DNA of 33,039 nucleotides from Rhodospirillales bacterium (GTDB lineage: Bacteria; Pseudomonadota; Alphaproteobacteria; Rhodospirillales; Casp-alpha2), in the NCBI GenBank assembly GCA_021775095.1, contig JAJFII010000076.1:1-33039 (forward strand), read 5' to 3'. This document shows, one piece after another, positions 1-6,234 of the stretch. Position 1 is the stretch's first letter; each line of letters opens with the position of its first letter. Below the pieces are notes generated by a model. It searched no databases, was not told the origin of the DNA, and saw nothing but the letters and a program-made list of their open reading frames with translations. The translations under genes were made by a program, and so were the position numbers.

Positions 1-81
1 GATCTGAGTTTTCGCCCGCGACCGCGCTGGCCCCTGGATCCCGACGCCCCAGCGGCCCTTGGCGGTGGCGTCAAAGCTTAG
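1..81 (+). CDS. 3' end of an unidentified protein (partial)
   Basis: Reading from base 1, frame 1 is open for 26 codons and ends at a TAG (79–81). The tail reads DLSFRPRPRWPLDPDAPAAL and then GGGVKA. Its composition is protein-like, but too little is present to name a family. The stop lies directly at the foot of a strong hairpin (81–135), which is where a terminator would be expected, and the next gene is convergent. It could be a chance open frame. Confidence 0.4.
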   Translation, partial: DLSFRPRPRWPLDPDAPAALGGGVKA

Positions 82-135
82 AGCGCGTCTTCCATAATTG
101 GAATCTCAGTGAATCCAATTATGGAAGACGCGCTC
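81..135. terminator. 22-bp perfect inverted repeat between convergent genes, probable bidirectional terminator
   Basis: Arms 81–102 (GAGCGCGTCTTCCATAATTG plus GA) and 114–135 are exact reverse complements, separated by 11 bases. The base of the stem is GC-rich and the tip AT-rich. There is no T-tract on either side, so it is not a textbook intrinsic terminator. Its position, touching the stop of the partial gene on the left and 19 bp from the stop of the minus-strand gene on the right, suggests termination or mRNA 3'-end protection. A small mobile palindrome (REP/MITE-like) is the main alternative. Confidence 0.5.
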
Positions 136-154
136 CCAATCCAATTCCGGCGAA

Positions 155-1141
155 TTAAAGATCAATAAAAAGCTGGTCGGCTGTCAGGCGTTTTATGGCC
201 AGGTGCTGGTCGACCGATTGTTGGCACATCCAGTCAATTTCGGCCCGGTTGGCGTCCAGGCCATAGGGCCAGAAGTCCGGTCCCATGAGTTGGCGGGTGG
301 TCTCCATGGTTTCATGTAACCACGGCAGGGACAGTCGGTTGGCGGAACCCAACCAGACGTCTTGCAGACGCCCGAGCGCCAGATCACGGGACGCGACAAA
401 GGCGTCGTATACGGCCTCAGCCAGCCATCGATGCTGTTCAAGCAGGGACGTGCGAATGCCGATTGCGTGCATCACCGGAAAAAATCCGGTTTTCTGATAA
501 TAGGTGCGTTCGACCGCAGCAAAATCCGGGAACAACCGTTTGATGCGCCGATCACCAGCCAAAAAGGACCTGGGGACCTTCGGTGCAAAGAGGGCATCCA
601 ACTCGCCATTAAGTAACAGGTCATTGAGGTTTTCGTCCTGCCGCATGGGTTCAACGATAAATCCATCGGGCAGATTGAGCGGCAACCGCTCTTTGCGGAC
701 GCCGCCGTCCAAGCCCCCCGTGCGGTATTTGAGCGTTGATAAATCGACGCCGTATTCAGAAGCTAACAGGCCGCGCATCCAAAGCGCCGCCGTCATCTGA
801 TATTCAGGCACCCCGATCCAGCGTCCCTCGAGATCACGCGGCGATTCGATTCCCGCGTCGGCGCGCAGGTAAAAACCACTGTGGCGAAAGGCCCGGGACA
901 GAAAGACAGGTATGGCCGTATAGGCCGAGGTCCCGCTCGAAACCTGCATGATATAACTGCTGATCGACAGTTCCGTGATGTCGAATTTTGCCTGTTCAAC
1001 AGCCAACGGGAACAGGGTTGTTGTTGGCAACGCCTGGCAGGCCAGATCAACTCCGTCGATTTTAACACGGCCATCGAGGACCGCCTGGGCCCGGTCGTGA
1101 TCCCAACACGCCAGAGTGAGCGATAGGCGGCGGTCGGTCAT
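155..1141 (-). CDS. 4,5-dihydroxyphthalate decarboxylase-like protein (periplasmic-binding-protein fold)
   Basis: 328 residues. The sequence opens LSLTLACWDHDRAQAVLDG and continues with KIDGVDL, FDITELSISSY, the IPVFLSRAFRHSGFYLR strand, and SPRDLEGRWIGVPEYQMTAA. This pattern is typical of the family annotated as 4,5-dihydroxyphthalate decarboxylase, which has the fold of type-2 substrate-binding proteins. There is no signal peptide, which fits a cytosolic enzyme rather than a transporter subunit. GGAG lies 9 bases before the ATG. The true family member acts in aromatic (phthalate) breakdown, but no other phthalate gene is visible here, so the substrate is unknown. The gene stands alone, convergent with whatever lies left of the window. 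Confidence 0.75.
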   Translation of the reverse strand: MTDRRLSLTLACWDHDRAQAVLDGRVKIDGVDLACQALPTTTLFPLAVEQAKFDITELSISSYIMQVSSGTSAYTAIPVFLSRAFRHSGFYLRADAGIESPRDLEGRWIGVPEYQMTAALWMRGLLASEYGVDLSTLKYRTGGLDGGVRKERLPLNLPDGFIVEPMRQDENLNDLLLNGELDALFAPKVPRSFLAGDRRIKRLFPDFAAVERTYYQKTGFFPVMHAIGIRTSLLEQHRWLAEAVYDAFVASRDLALGRLQDVWLGSANRLSLPWLHETMETTRQLMGPDFWPYGLDANRAEIDWMCQQSVDQHLAIKRLTADQLFIDL

Positions 1142-1291
1142 GGTTTAAAACTCCATCGGGCAGGGATCAGCAACAGCGCCCGCCTTTTTGCCTATTCACG
1201 GCACCGTTGTCGAGCCTTTTGATGGACCGGTGTCGTCGCCAACCGGCAAACGTTTGCGGGCAAACTACCCGGCCCATTTGGTAATCGCCGG

Positions 1292-1669
1292 TTAACCGTT
1301 CTGCTCGTAGGTGATCACCGCAAAGCGCGCGCCCTGTGGGTCCAGCAGGGTTGCCATTCGCCCGACCCCCGGCATATCCATGGCTTCATAAACCAGTTCC
1401 GCACCGTTTTTCAGGGCTTTCGCCACACAGGCATCAACATCCCTTACGGTGATATAAATGGTCCAGGATGCCGATGCTTCCGGGATCGGTGAAAAACCAC
1501 CAATGGGCCCGTCTTCCAGTTGGATGCCGGGAATCGTCGGTCCGCCATTGACGGTCATATCGGCAATCTGCCAGCCGATTACGTCCTTGTAAAATTCGAT
1601 GGCCGCCGCTTGATCCGGGCCGGCATGTCCGACCCAACTGGCGGCACCTAACGTTGTTATCTCTGGCAT
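1292..1669 (-). CDS. VOC (glyoxalase/bleomycin-resistance-like) family protein
   Basis: 125 residues with two βαβββ-type halves. The first half has WVGHAGPDQAAAIEFYKDVIGWQ, the usual 'AxxFYxxvlGW' signature. The second half has YITVRDVDACVAKALKNGAE and LLDPQGARFAVIT. This variant resembles the CFP-30/27-kDa-antigen-like group of VOC proteins. The reaction is not predictable. AGGA is spaced 7 bases from the ATG. The gene is divergent from the SRPBCC gene at 1808, and the shared intergenic region carries a spaced inverted repeat (1724–1762) also found in front of the ArsR gene, so it probably belongs to that regulon. Confidence 0.85.
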   Translation of the reverse strand: MPEITTLGAASWVGHAGPDQAAAIEFYKDVIGWQIADMTVNGGPTIPGIQLEDGPIGGFSPIPEASASWTIYITVRDVDACVAKALKNGAELVYEAMDMPGVGRMATLLDPQGARFAVITYEQNG

Positions 1670-1723
1670 GGTGTTTTCCTGTTTGTCCTAAAAGCGAAGT
1701 AAAGGTATCGAAAAATGAACGGG

Positions 1724-1762
1724 TTGGTTAACTAATCTGTTTTCTTTTATTTAGTCAACCAT
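1724..1762. promoter_or_regulatory. Candidate ArsR operator in the VOC/SRPBCC divergent promoter region
   Basis: The half-site TTGGTTAACTAA (1724–1735) faces TTAGTCAACCAT (1751–1762). As inverted copies they agree at 10 of 12 positions, separated by 15 bp. Nearly the same arrangement, with a 14-bp spacer, lies at 2716–2753 in front of the ArsR gene. The site sits between two divergent starts (1669 and 1808), as expected for control of both genes. Confidence 0.5.
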
Positions 1763-1807
1763 TAAGTTAAGTTACAGTCCTGACCCGGCTTTCATGAGGA
1801 GATCCAA

Positions 1808-2293
1808 ATGCCATTTTCATTTGTCAAAACCGAACCTGGTGCCGACCCGATTGTGGTCGAGGGATTTTTTGCGGCGTCGCCGCAAGCGGTTTTTCATGCC
1901 TGGACCGAACCGAGCAAAATTATGAAATGGTTTGGTAAATCACCCAATTCGTTGTTTTCGGCCACTGTTGACCTCAGGCCTGGCGGCATTTGGCAGTTTC
2001 TTCATTCAAAAACCGATCAGCAGTCCGTCGGATTTGAAGGAACTTACCTGGAGATTGAAACCAACCAGAGGCTGGTTTATTCCTGGTCCCATGTGATCAC
2101 CCACGCCAACGGGGAAAAGCAAACCACGCCCCTGTCGACCGTTGAAGTTACTTTTTCGGCCAAGGGAGCGGGCACCGATATTCGATTGGTTCACTCGGCA
2201 ATCAAGAGCGACGATGCGCGCCGCGGTGTCGGCGGCGGTTGGGACGCGGCCTTCCATCATCTGGCGGAGTTGATAAAAGAAACCTTGGATTAA
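1808..2293 (+). CDS. SRPBCC / AHSA1-like domain protein
   Basis: 161 residues. The core signature of the START/AHSA1-like fold is visible: FFAASPQAVFHAWTEPSKI, MKWFGKSP, DLRPGGIWQFLH, GTYLEIETNQRLVYSW and, near the C terminus, GWDAAFHHLAELI. Such proteins bind hydrophobic ligands in a deep pocket. Many are encoded beside an ArsR-type repressor, as here (2782–3096). The specific ligand is unknown. A strong GAGGAG ribosome site precedes the ATG. Upstream lies the candidate operator at 1724–1762, so expression is probably controlled by the neighbouring ArsR protein. Confidence 0.88.
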   Translation: MPFSFVKTEPGADPIVVEGFFAASPQAVFHAWTEPSKIMKWFGKSPNSLFSATVDLRPGGIWQFLHSKTDQQSVGFEGTYLEIETNQRLVYSWSHVITHANGEKQTTPLSTVEVTFSAKGAGTDIRLVHSAIKSDDARRGVGGGWDAAFHHLAELIKETLD

Positions 2294-2348
2294 TCACAGA
2301 TCGACAGCGGTCGGACCTGACCGCACCGTCGACAGGCCCTATATTGGC

Positions 2349-2660
2349 TTACATTTCGATCATTTCAGCAACTTCAAGGGTACCCCCCATATCTAGGTGC
2401 GGGCATTGTTTCGCCATTTCCAAAGCCTGCTCCATGGTTTCGGTCGAAACCACCGTAAAGCCGATAATCGGATTTGCGCCGCCGCCGTCGGAAACTCCAG
2501 ACGCACTGACGGTTTGGGTTTTTGACAGGGGTGTTCCCGGATTAACCACCGCATCGCCCAGGTCTGCAACCCAGGTTTTCCAGCGGGCCATACCCGCAGC
2601 GCCTTCCTCCGGGCTGGCCGGTTTTTCGCCACCATGATAGGCAATGATATAATTTGGCAT
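2349..2660 (-). CDS. YCII-related (DGPF-domain) family protein
   Basis: 103 residues beginning MPNYIIAYHGG. It includes ARWKTWVADLGDAVVNPG and ends in EMAKQCPHLDMGGTLEVAEM, the typical shape of the YCII/DGPF dimeric α+β barrel proteins. Its function is unknown; some relatives are linked to sigma-factor or ArsR modules. A GTG lies two codons upstream (2666), but the AGGAGG ribosome site would then be only 1 base away. With the ATG at 2660 the spacing is 7, so that start is preferred. The gene is divergent from the ArsR gene across the candidate operator at 2716–2753. Confidence 0.85.
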   Translation of the reverse strand: MPNYIIAYHGGEKPASPEEGAAGMARWKTWVADLGDAVVNPGTPLSKTQTVSASGVSDGGGANPIIGFTVVSTETMEQALEMAKQCPHLDMGGTLEVAEMIEM

Positions 2661-2715
2661 CGTCACGCCTCCTTGATATTCGGGTTTTATGTGAAACGAT
2701 ATTAAAATTAACCGA

Positions 2716-2757
2716 TTGGTTTACTAACTTGACTGTGCTATAAAGTCAACCATTTAG
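2716..2757 (+). promoter_or_regulatory. Candidate ArsR operator and promoter of the repressor gene
   Basis: TTGGTTTACTAA (2716–2727) faces AAAGTCAACCAT (2742–2753) as an imperfect inverted repeat with a 14-bp spacer, matching the element at 1724–1762. Inside it, TTGACT (2729–2734) could act as a −35 box, with ATTTAG (2752–2757) 17 bp downstream as a weak −10. The repressor would then cover its own promoter. The promoter assignment is tentative; the repeated half-site is directly visible. Confidence 0.5.
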
Positions 2758-2781
2758 ATGACTAATGGAGTCCCTAAACCG

Positions 2782-3096
2782 ATGCAAGCTCTTGATACCA
2801 CATTCAGCGCTTTGGGTGATGTTACCCGGCGCACCATTTTAGAGAAATTAAGGCTTGGGGAAACCCGGCTTTCCGACCTGGCAGAACCGTTTGATATGTC
2901 GCAAACCGCCGTTTCGAAACATGTCAGAGTCCTCCGAGATGCCGGACTGCTGACCATCGAAAAACGCGGCCGCACCCGCCATTGCCGATTAAATGCGGAA
3001 GCCATGAAAGAAGCCTCTGACTGGCTGCAGGACTATCAGGCATTTTGGATGCATCAGTTCGATAATCTGGCCTTACACCTGGCTGACGATTCCTGA
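2782..3096 (+). CDS. ArsR-family winged-helix transcriptional repressor
   Basis: 104 residues. MQALDTTFSALGDVTRRTIL is the usual start of the small ArsR/SdpR-like class. It is followed by LSDLAEPFDMSQTAVSKHVR (recognition helix) and VLRDAGLLTIEKRGRTRHCR (wing). There is no CxC metal site of the ArsR/SmtB kind, so it is probably not a metal sensor. An in-frame ATG at 2758 would add eight residues, but GGAG at 2767–2770 serves the 2782 start and the family usually begins here. Its neighbours are SRPBCC, YCII and VOC genes, and matching inverted repeats in both divergent promoters suggest it controls all four. Confidence 0.9.
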   Translation: MQALDTTFSALGDVTRRTILEKLRLGETRLSDLAEPFDMSQTAVSKHVRVLRDAGLLTIEKRGRTRHCRLNAEAMKEASDWLQDYQAFWMHQFDNLALHLADDS

Positions 3097-3266
3097 TAGG
3101 CGCAAGTTTTGTCTGGCGGACCGGGAACCTGACGACGCAGGTGTCCGGCCACGCCCAGCAACAATGACTACTTATCATCTGAATCCCCTGATCTGATTGA
3201 CCGGCGATACAAAATTGAGTCTGACAGGCCCTTGTGAGTGCGGTTCAGGCTGGTTAAAACCATCCC

Positions 3267-4262
3267 ATGACCAAAATATCGATCATCGGCGGCGGTGCCT
3301 GGGGAACCGCATTAGCCATGGCGGCAAGCCGTGCCGGCAGTGCCGTCTGCATTCAGGCCCGCGAACCGGAAGTGGTTGAGGCGATCAATGGGAGCCATGA
3401 AAACTCGGTTTTTTTACCGGGCCACAGGCTCGATTCGGCTATTGTCGCCGTCAACGATCCGCAACAGGCCATCGACGGGGCGGATGCCATCCTCCTGGTC
3501 ACCCCGGCGCAACACGTTCGTGCCATGATGACTGTCCTGCAGCCGGTGATAAACCGGGATCAGTCTTTGGCCATCTGTGCCAAAGGGATCGAACAACGGA
3601 CCTCGGCGCTGCTAAGCGAAATTGTCAAAGAAGAGGCCCCGGACGTTTCGCCCATGGTGCTTTCCGGCCCGACCTTTGCCGCCGAAGTGGCCGGACAATC
3701 GCCGACGGCGGTGACCCTGGCGACGTCGGACCCCGGCAACGGCCGCCTGTTGGCCAATGCCATCGGCACCCCTTATTTTCGAATTTATCTGTCCGATGAC
3801 ATTATTGGTGCACAGATCGGTGGTGCCGTAAAAAACGTTTTGGCCATCGCCTGTGGCATCGTCCAGGGCCGCAATATGGGAGACAATACCCGTGCCGCTC
3901 TTATTACCCGGGGTTTGGCCGAAATTGTCCGGTTGGGCAAGGCCAAGGGCGCGAAAGCCGAAACGCTCATGGGATTGTCCGGATTGGGAGATTTGACCCT
4001 CACCTGTTCGGCCACCCAGTCGAGAAACTTTTCCCTGGGTATGGCCCTGGGTAAAGGCCAGTCCCTGGCAGAAATTTTGGGCGCACGAAATTCCGTGGCG
4101 GAGGGTGTGTTTTCTGCTTCCTCCGTCGTTTCCCTGGCAAACCGATTGGCGGTCGAATTGCCGATTTGTCAGGCCGTCGACAATCTTTTGAACCGGGGTA
4201 CGGATATTGATCAGGAAATCACCGATCTGTTGAACCGGCCGTTTACCGCCGAATTCATCTAA
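3267..4262 (+). CDS. gpsA: NAD(P)-dependent glycerol-3-phosphate dehydrogenase GpsA
   Basis: 331 residues, the full family length. The N-terminal Rossmann motif GGGAWGTALAMAA lies near residues 7–19. Other family blocks are SGPTFAAEVA, GAVKNVLAIACGIVQG with catalytic Lys189, and ITRGLAEIVRLG. The enzyme reduces dihydroxyacetone phosphate to sn-glycerol-3-phosphate in the cytosol for phospholipid synthesis. No strong ribosome site is visible before the ATG. The next gene, yciI, follows after 13 bp; gpsA–yciI pairing is common in Alphaproteobacteria, often with tsaD upstream, but tsaD is absent here. Confidence 0.97.
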   Translation: MTKISIIGGGAWGTALAMAASRAGSAVCIQAREPEVVEAINGSHENSVFLPGHRLDSAIVAVNDPQQAIDGADAILLVTPAQHVRAMMTVLQPVINRDQSLAICAKGIEQRTSALLSEIVKEEAPDVSPMVLSGPTFAAEVAGQSPTAVTLATSDPGNGRLLANAIGTPYFRIYLSDDIIGAQIGGAVKNVLAIACGIVQGRNMGDNTRAALITRGLAEIVRLGKAKGAKAETLMGLSGLGDLTLTCSATQSRNFSLGMALGKGQSLAEILGARNSVAEGVFSASSVVSLANRLAVELPICQAVDNLLNRGTDIDQEITDLLNRPFTAEFI

Positions 4263-4275
4263 CGTAGGACCTGCC

Positions 4276-4623
4276 ATGTATTATGCGATCACCTGCAAGG
4301 ATAAACCGGGCCGCTTGCCGATCCGGATGGAAAACCGTCCGTCCCACGTGGATTTTTTAAACGGTCATTTAGTGGTTTGAATGTAACGTATGGGTACCAT
4401 ATGTTAGATTCAGACCACAAGGGTCCTGACCCTAGATCATATGCTGGCAGCCGGTCCGACACTGGATGGGGAGGGTAACCCGACGGGCAGCATCCTGATC
4501 CTGGATTTTGACAGCCTGGCCGCGGCCGAAACCTGGGCTGCCCAGGATCCCGATGTAAAAGCCGGACTATTTGCAAGTGTCACCATTACGGCGTGGAAAA
4601 TAGTCTTTCCGACCGCAGGATAA
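4276..4623 (+). pseudogene. yciI-like gene broken by a palindromic insertion
   Basis: The ATG at 4276 opens MYYAITCKDKPGRLPIRMEN then RPSHVDFLN, a clear YciI N-terminal half with the conserved His. The frame then runs into TGA at 4378, TAA at 4384 and TAG at 4405. The C-terminal half resumes in the same frame as LAAGPTLDGEGNPTGSILIL and KAGLFASVTITAWKIVF, ending at TAA 4621. Between the halves lies an almost perfect hairpin (4372–4418) inside a segment of about 69 bp (4363–4431) that family members do not have. Intact YciI proteins are about 90–100 residues, which the two halves would give once joined. Restart at the ATG at 4441 has no ribosome site. A sequencing artefact is unlikely because the insert is structured. 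Confidence 0.8.
4363..4431. mobile_element. Miniature palindromic element inserted in yciI
   Basis: Arms 4372–4393 and 4397–4418 pair over 22 positions: 19 Watson–Crick pairs, 2 G·T pairs and 1 mismatch, with a 3-base loop. Flanking GGTCA (4363–4367) and TGACC (4427–4431) extend the symmetry, so the unit is probably about 69 bp, a multiple of three that keeps the downstream frame. It has no coding capacity. The outer limits are inferred from homology of the interrupted gene. No second copy was found by eye in this window, and no target duplication is certain. Confidence 0.6.
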
Positions 4624-4634
4624 AATGGACCTCG

Positions 4635-4973
4635 ATGACTGATATTAAACTGTGCACATTAAACGAGATTGAGGACGGCAACTCGGCCGGCTTTATCATT
4701 GAAACACCCGACGACGGCAAACGCAGCGTCATTGCCGTTCGCAAATCAGACCGGGTTCATGCCTATGTCAATTCCTGTCCACATATTGGTGCACCCCTGG
4801 ATTTTCAGCCCGGTCAGTTTCTCAACCGGGACAAGTCCCACATCATGTGCTCGACCCATGGGGCGCTGTTTCAAATCGATGACGGGTTGTGCGTTGCCGG
4901 GCCCTGTACCGACAAATACCTGGAGCCGCTAACGACAAAAACCACCGGTGATGACGTTTGGATTGTTTTTTGA
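4635..4973 (+). CDS. Small Rieske [2Fe-2S] ferredoxin
   Basis: 112 residues. The two Rieske cluster boxes are C48-P-H50 (SCPHIGAPLDF) and C72-S-T-H75 (MCSTHGALFQ), followed by DGLCVAGPC. That supplies two Cys and two His ligands for a [2Fe-2S] cluster in a single cytosolic domain, with no oxygenase catalytic domain attached. Such proteins carry electrons for oxygenases or nitrite-reductase-like enzymes; no partner is recognised nearby. The frame is open back to 4593, overlapping the yciI tail, but the ATG at 4635 gives the usual family start. It follows the broken yciI and precedes the MFS gene on the same strand. Confidence 0.9.
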   Translation: MTDIKLCTLNEIEDGNSAGFIIETPDDGKRSVIAVRKSDRVHAYVNSCPHIGAPLDFQPGQFLNRDKSHIMCSTHGALFQIDDGLCVAGPCTDKYLEPLTTKTTGDDVWIVF

Positions 4974-4992
4974 TGGTTATTGGCGACACCAA

Positions 4993-5024
4993 ATTATAGA
5001 CCCATGAGATTATAGACCCATGAG
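4993..5024 (+). repeat. 16-bp perfect tandem duplication spanning the MFS start codon
   Basis: ATTATAGACCCATGAG occurs twice back to back (4993–5008 and 5009–5024). Each copy contains an ATG. The first (5004) is followed by only two codons and a TAG; the second (5020) begins the permease. No Shine–Dalgarno sequence is evident. Confidence 0.9.
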
Positions 5025-6219
5025 CCGCCCTCTGGACCAGATTTTCCGGCGTCTGGTGTGGCCCTTTGCGCTTGCCGAAATCGTTGTCTGGGCGGCGTTC
5101 TATTATTCCTTTCCGGCCCTGTTGCCGGAGTGGGAGCGGACCCTGGGCTGGTCAAAAACCGAATTGGCCGGGGCCTTTACAATCGCCCTGGTGCTTGCCG
5201 CCGTTTGTGCCCCGGTCGTCGGGCGACTGGTTGATCGGGGCCATGCCCGCGTTGTTTTTGTCGGTTGTACGGTCATTGGCAGCGGATTTTTACTGCTGCT
5301 GTCCCTGGTAACGGAAATTTGGCAATTTTACGGTGTTTGGGCCGGCTTGGGTGTCGCCATGTCCGGTGCCCTCTATGAAGCCTGTTTTGCCATTGTCACT
5401 CGCTCCGTCGGCGACCGCAACAAACAGGCGATCACCTTGATTACTTTGGTCGGCGGACTGGCAGGCACCGTTAGTTTCCCTACAGCCCATAGCCTGGTCA
5501 CGATCATCGGTTGGCAGGGCACCGTTCAGGTCTTTGCCGGAGCCACCTTTTTTATTGCAGTTCCGTTTATCTGGTTCGGTTGCGGACAGGCGAAAGCTTA
5601 CGCAAAATCCCTGCACCGGGAGCAAACCGTTAAACCTGCGGCCGTACGACCGGTGACCAGTTCTCCGGTGTTCTGGCTGCTGGCCATGGCCTTTACAGCG
5701 ATCGCCGTCGAACATGGTATGGTCCTCACCCATCTGCTGCCGATAATGGCCGACCGGGGAATAAATCCGGAAGCGGCGGTTTTTGCCGCGTCCATGATCG
5801 GTCCCATGCAAGTTACCGGACGGCTGGCGATGATGGCGGCGGAACGCCACGTCTCCATGACGACCATTGCCGTTGGCTGTTTTGTCACAATGGGCGTCGC
5901 CGCCCTTTGTTTGCTGGGTGCCGGCGGGGTTACCGGACTGGTGATAAGTTTTGTTATCTTACATGGTGCCGGTTATGGCATTACCAGCATCATGCGCCCG
6001 GTCATTACGGCGGATTTTTTGGGCAAACAAAATTTTGGTGCCCTATCGGGACTGTTGGCGGTACCGTTTATGCTCGGCGTTGCCATCGCCCCGACGTTGG
6101 CGGCTCTGGTCTGGAATTTTGGTGGATATGATCTTGTTTTAAAATTGGCCGCCGGGATTTCCGGGTTCGGATTACTGGTGTTTATTTTGGCCGCAAAACT
6201 GTCGAAGGTACGTTCCTAA
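5020..6219 (+). CDS. MFS family permease
   Basis: 399 residues, strongly hydrophobic, with the spacing of a 12-helix major facilitator. The loop between helices 2 and 3 has GRLVDRGHARVVF, a form of the MFS motif A (G-x-x-x-D-R-x-G-R-R). Relatives of this shape are annotated as monocarboxylate/oxalate-type or general MFS transporters; the substrate cannot be read from sequence. It begins with RPLDQIFRRLVWPFALAEIV directly into helix 1. Start choice is complicated by the 16-bp tandem repeat that gives two ATGs. It ends 15 bp from the convergent amidase. Co-transcription with the Rieske gene is possible. Confidence 0.88.
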   Translation: MSRPLDQIFRRLVWPFALAEIVVWAAFYYSFPALLPEWERTLGWSKTELAGAFTIALVLAAVCAPVVGRLVDRGHARVVFVGCTVIGSGFLLLLSLVTEIWQFYGVWAGLGVAMSGALYEACFAIVTRSVGDRNKQAITLITLVGGLAGTVSFPTAHSLVTIIGWQGTVQVFAGATFFIAVPFIWFGCGQAKAYAKSLHREQTVKPAAVRPVTSSPVFWLLAMAFTAIAVEHGMVLTHLLPIMADRGINPEAAVFAASMIGPMQVTGRLAMMAAERHVSMTTIAVGCFVTMGVAALCLLGAGGVTGLVISFVILHGAGYGITSIMRPVITADFLGKQNFGALSGLLAVPFMLGVAIAPTLAALVWNFGGYDLVLKLAAGISGFGLLVFILAAKLSKVRS

Positions 6220-6234
6220 CCCGCCGCTGCAAGT

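Noticed and set aside
155-1141. Reading the decarboxylase-like gene as an ABC transporter binding protein
   Set aside because: The fold is shared, but there is no signal peptide and no transporter genes adjoin it. The N-terminal pattern fits the 4,5-dihydroxyphthalate decarboxylase family better.
3612-4277. 221-codon minus-strand open frame opposite gpsA
   Set aside because: It lies within the conserved gpsA gene and its translation is not family-like.
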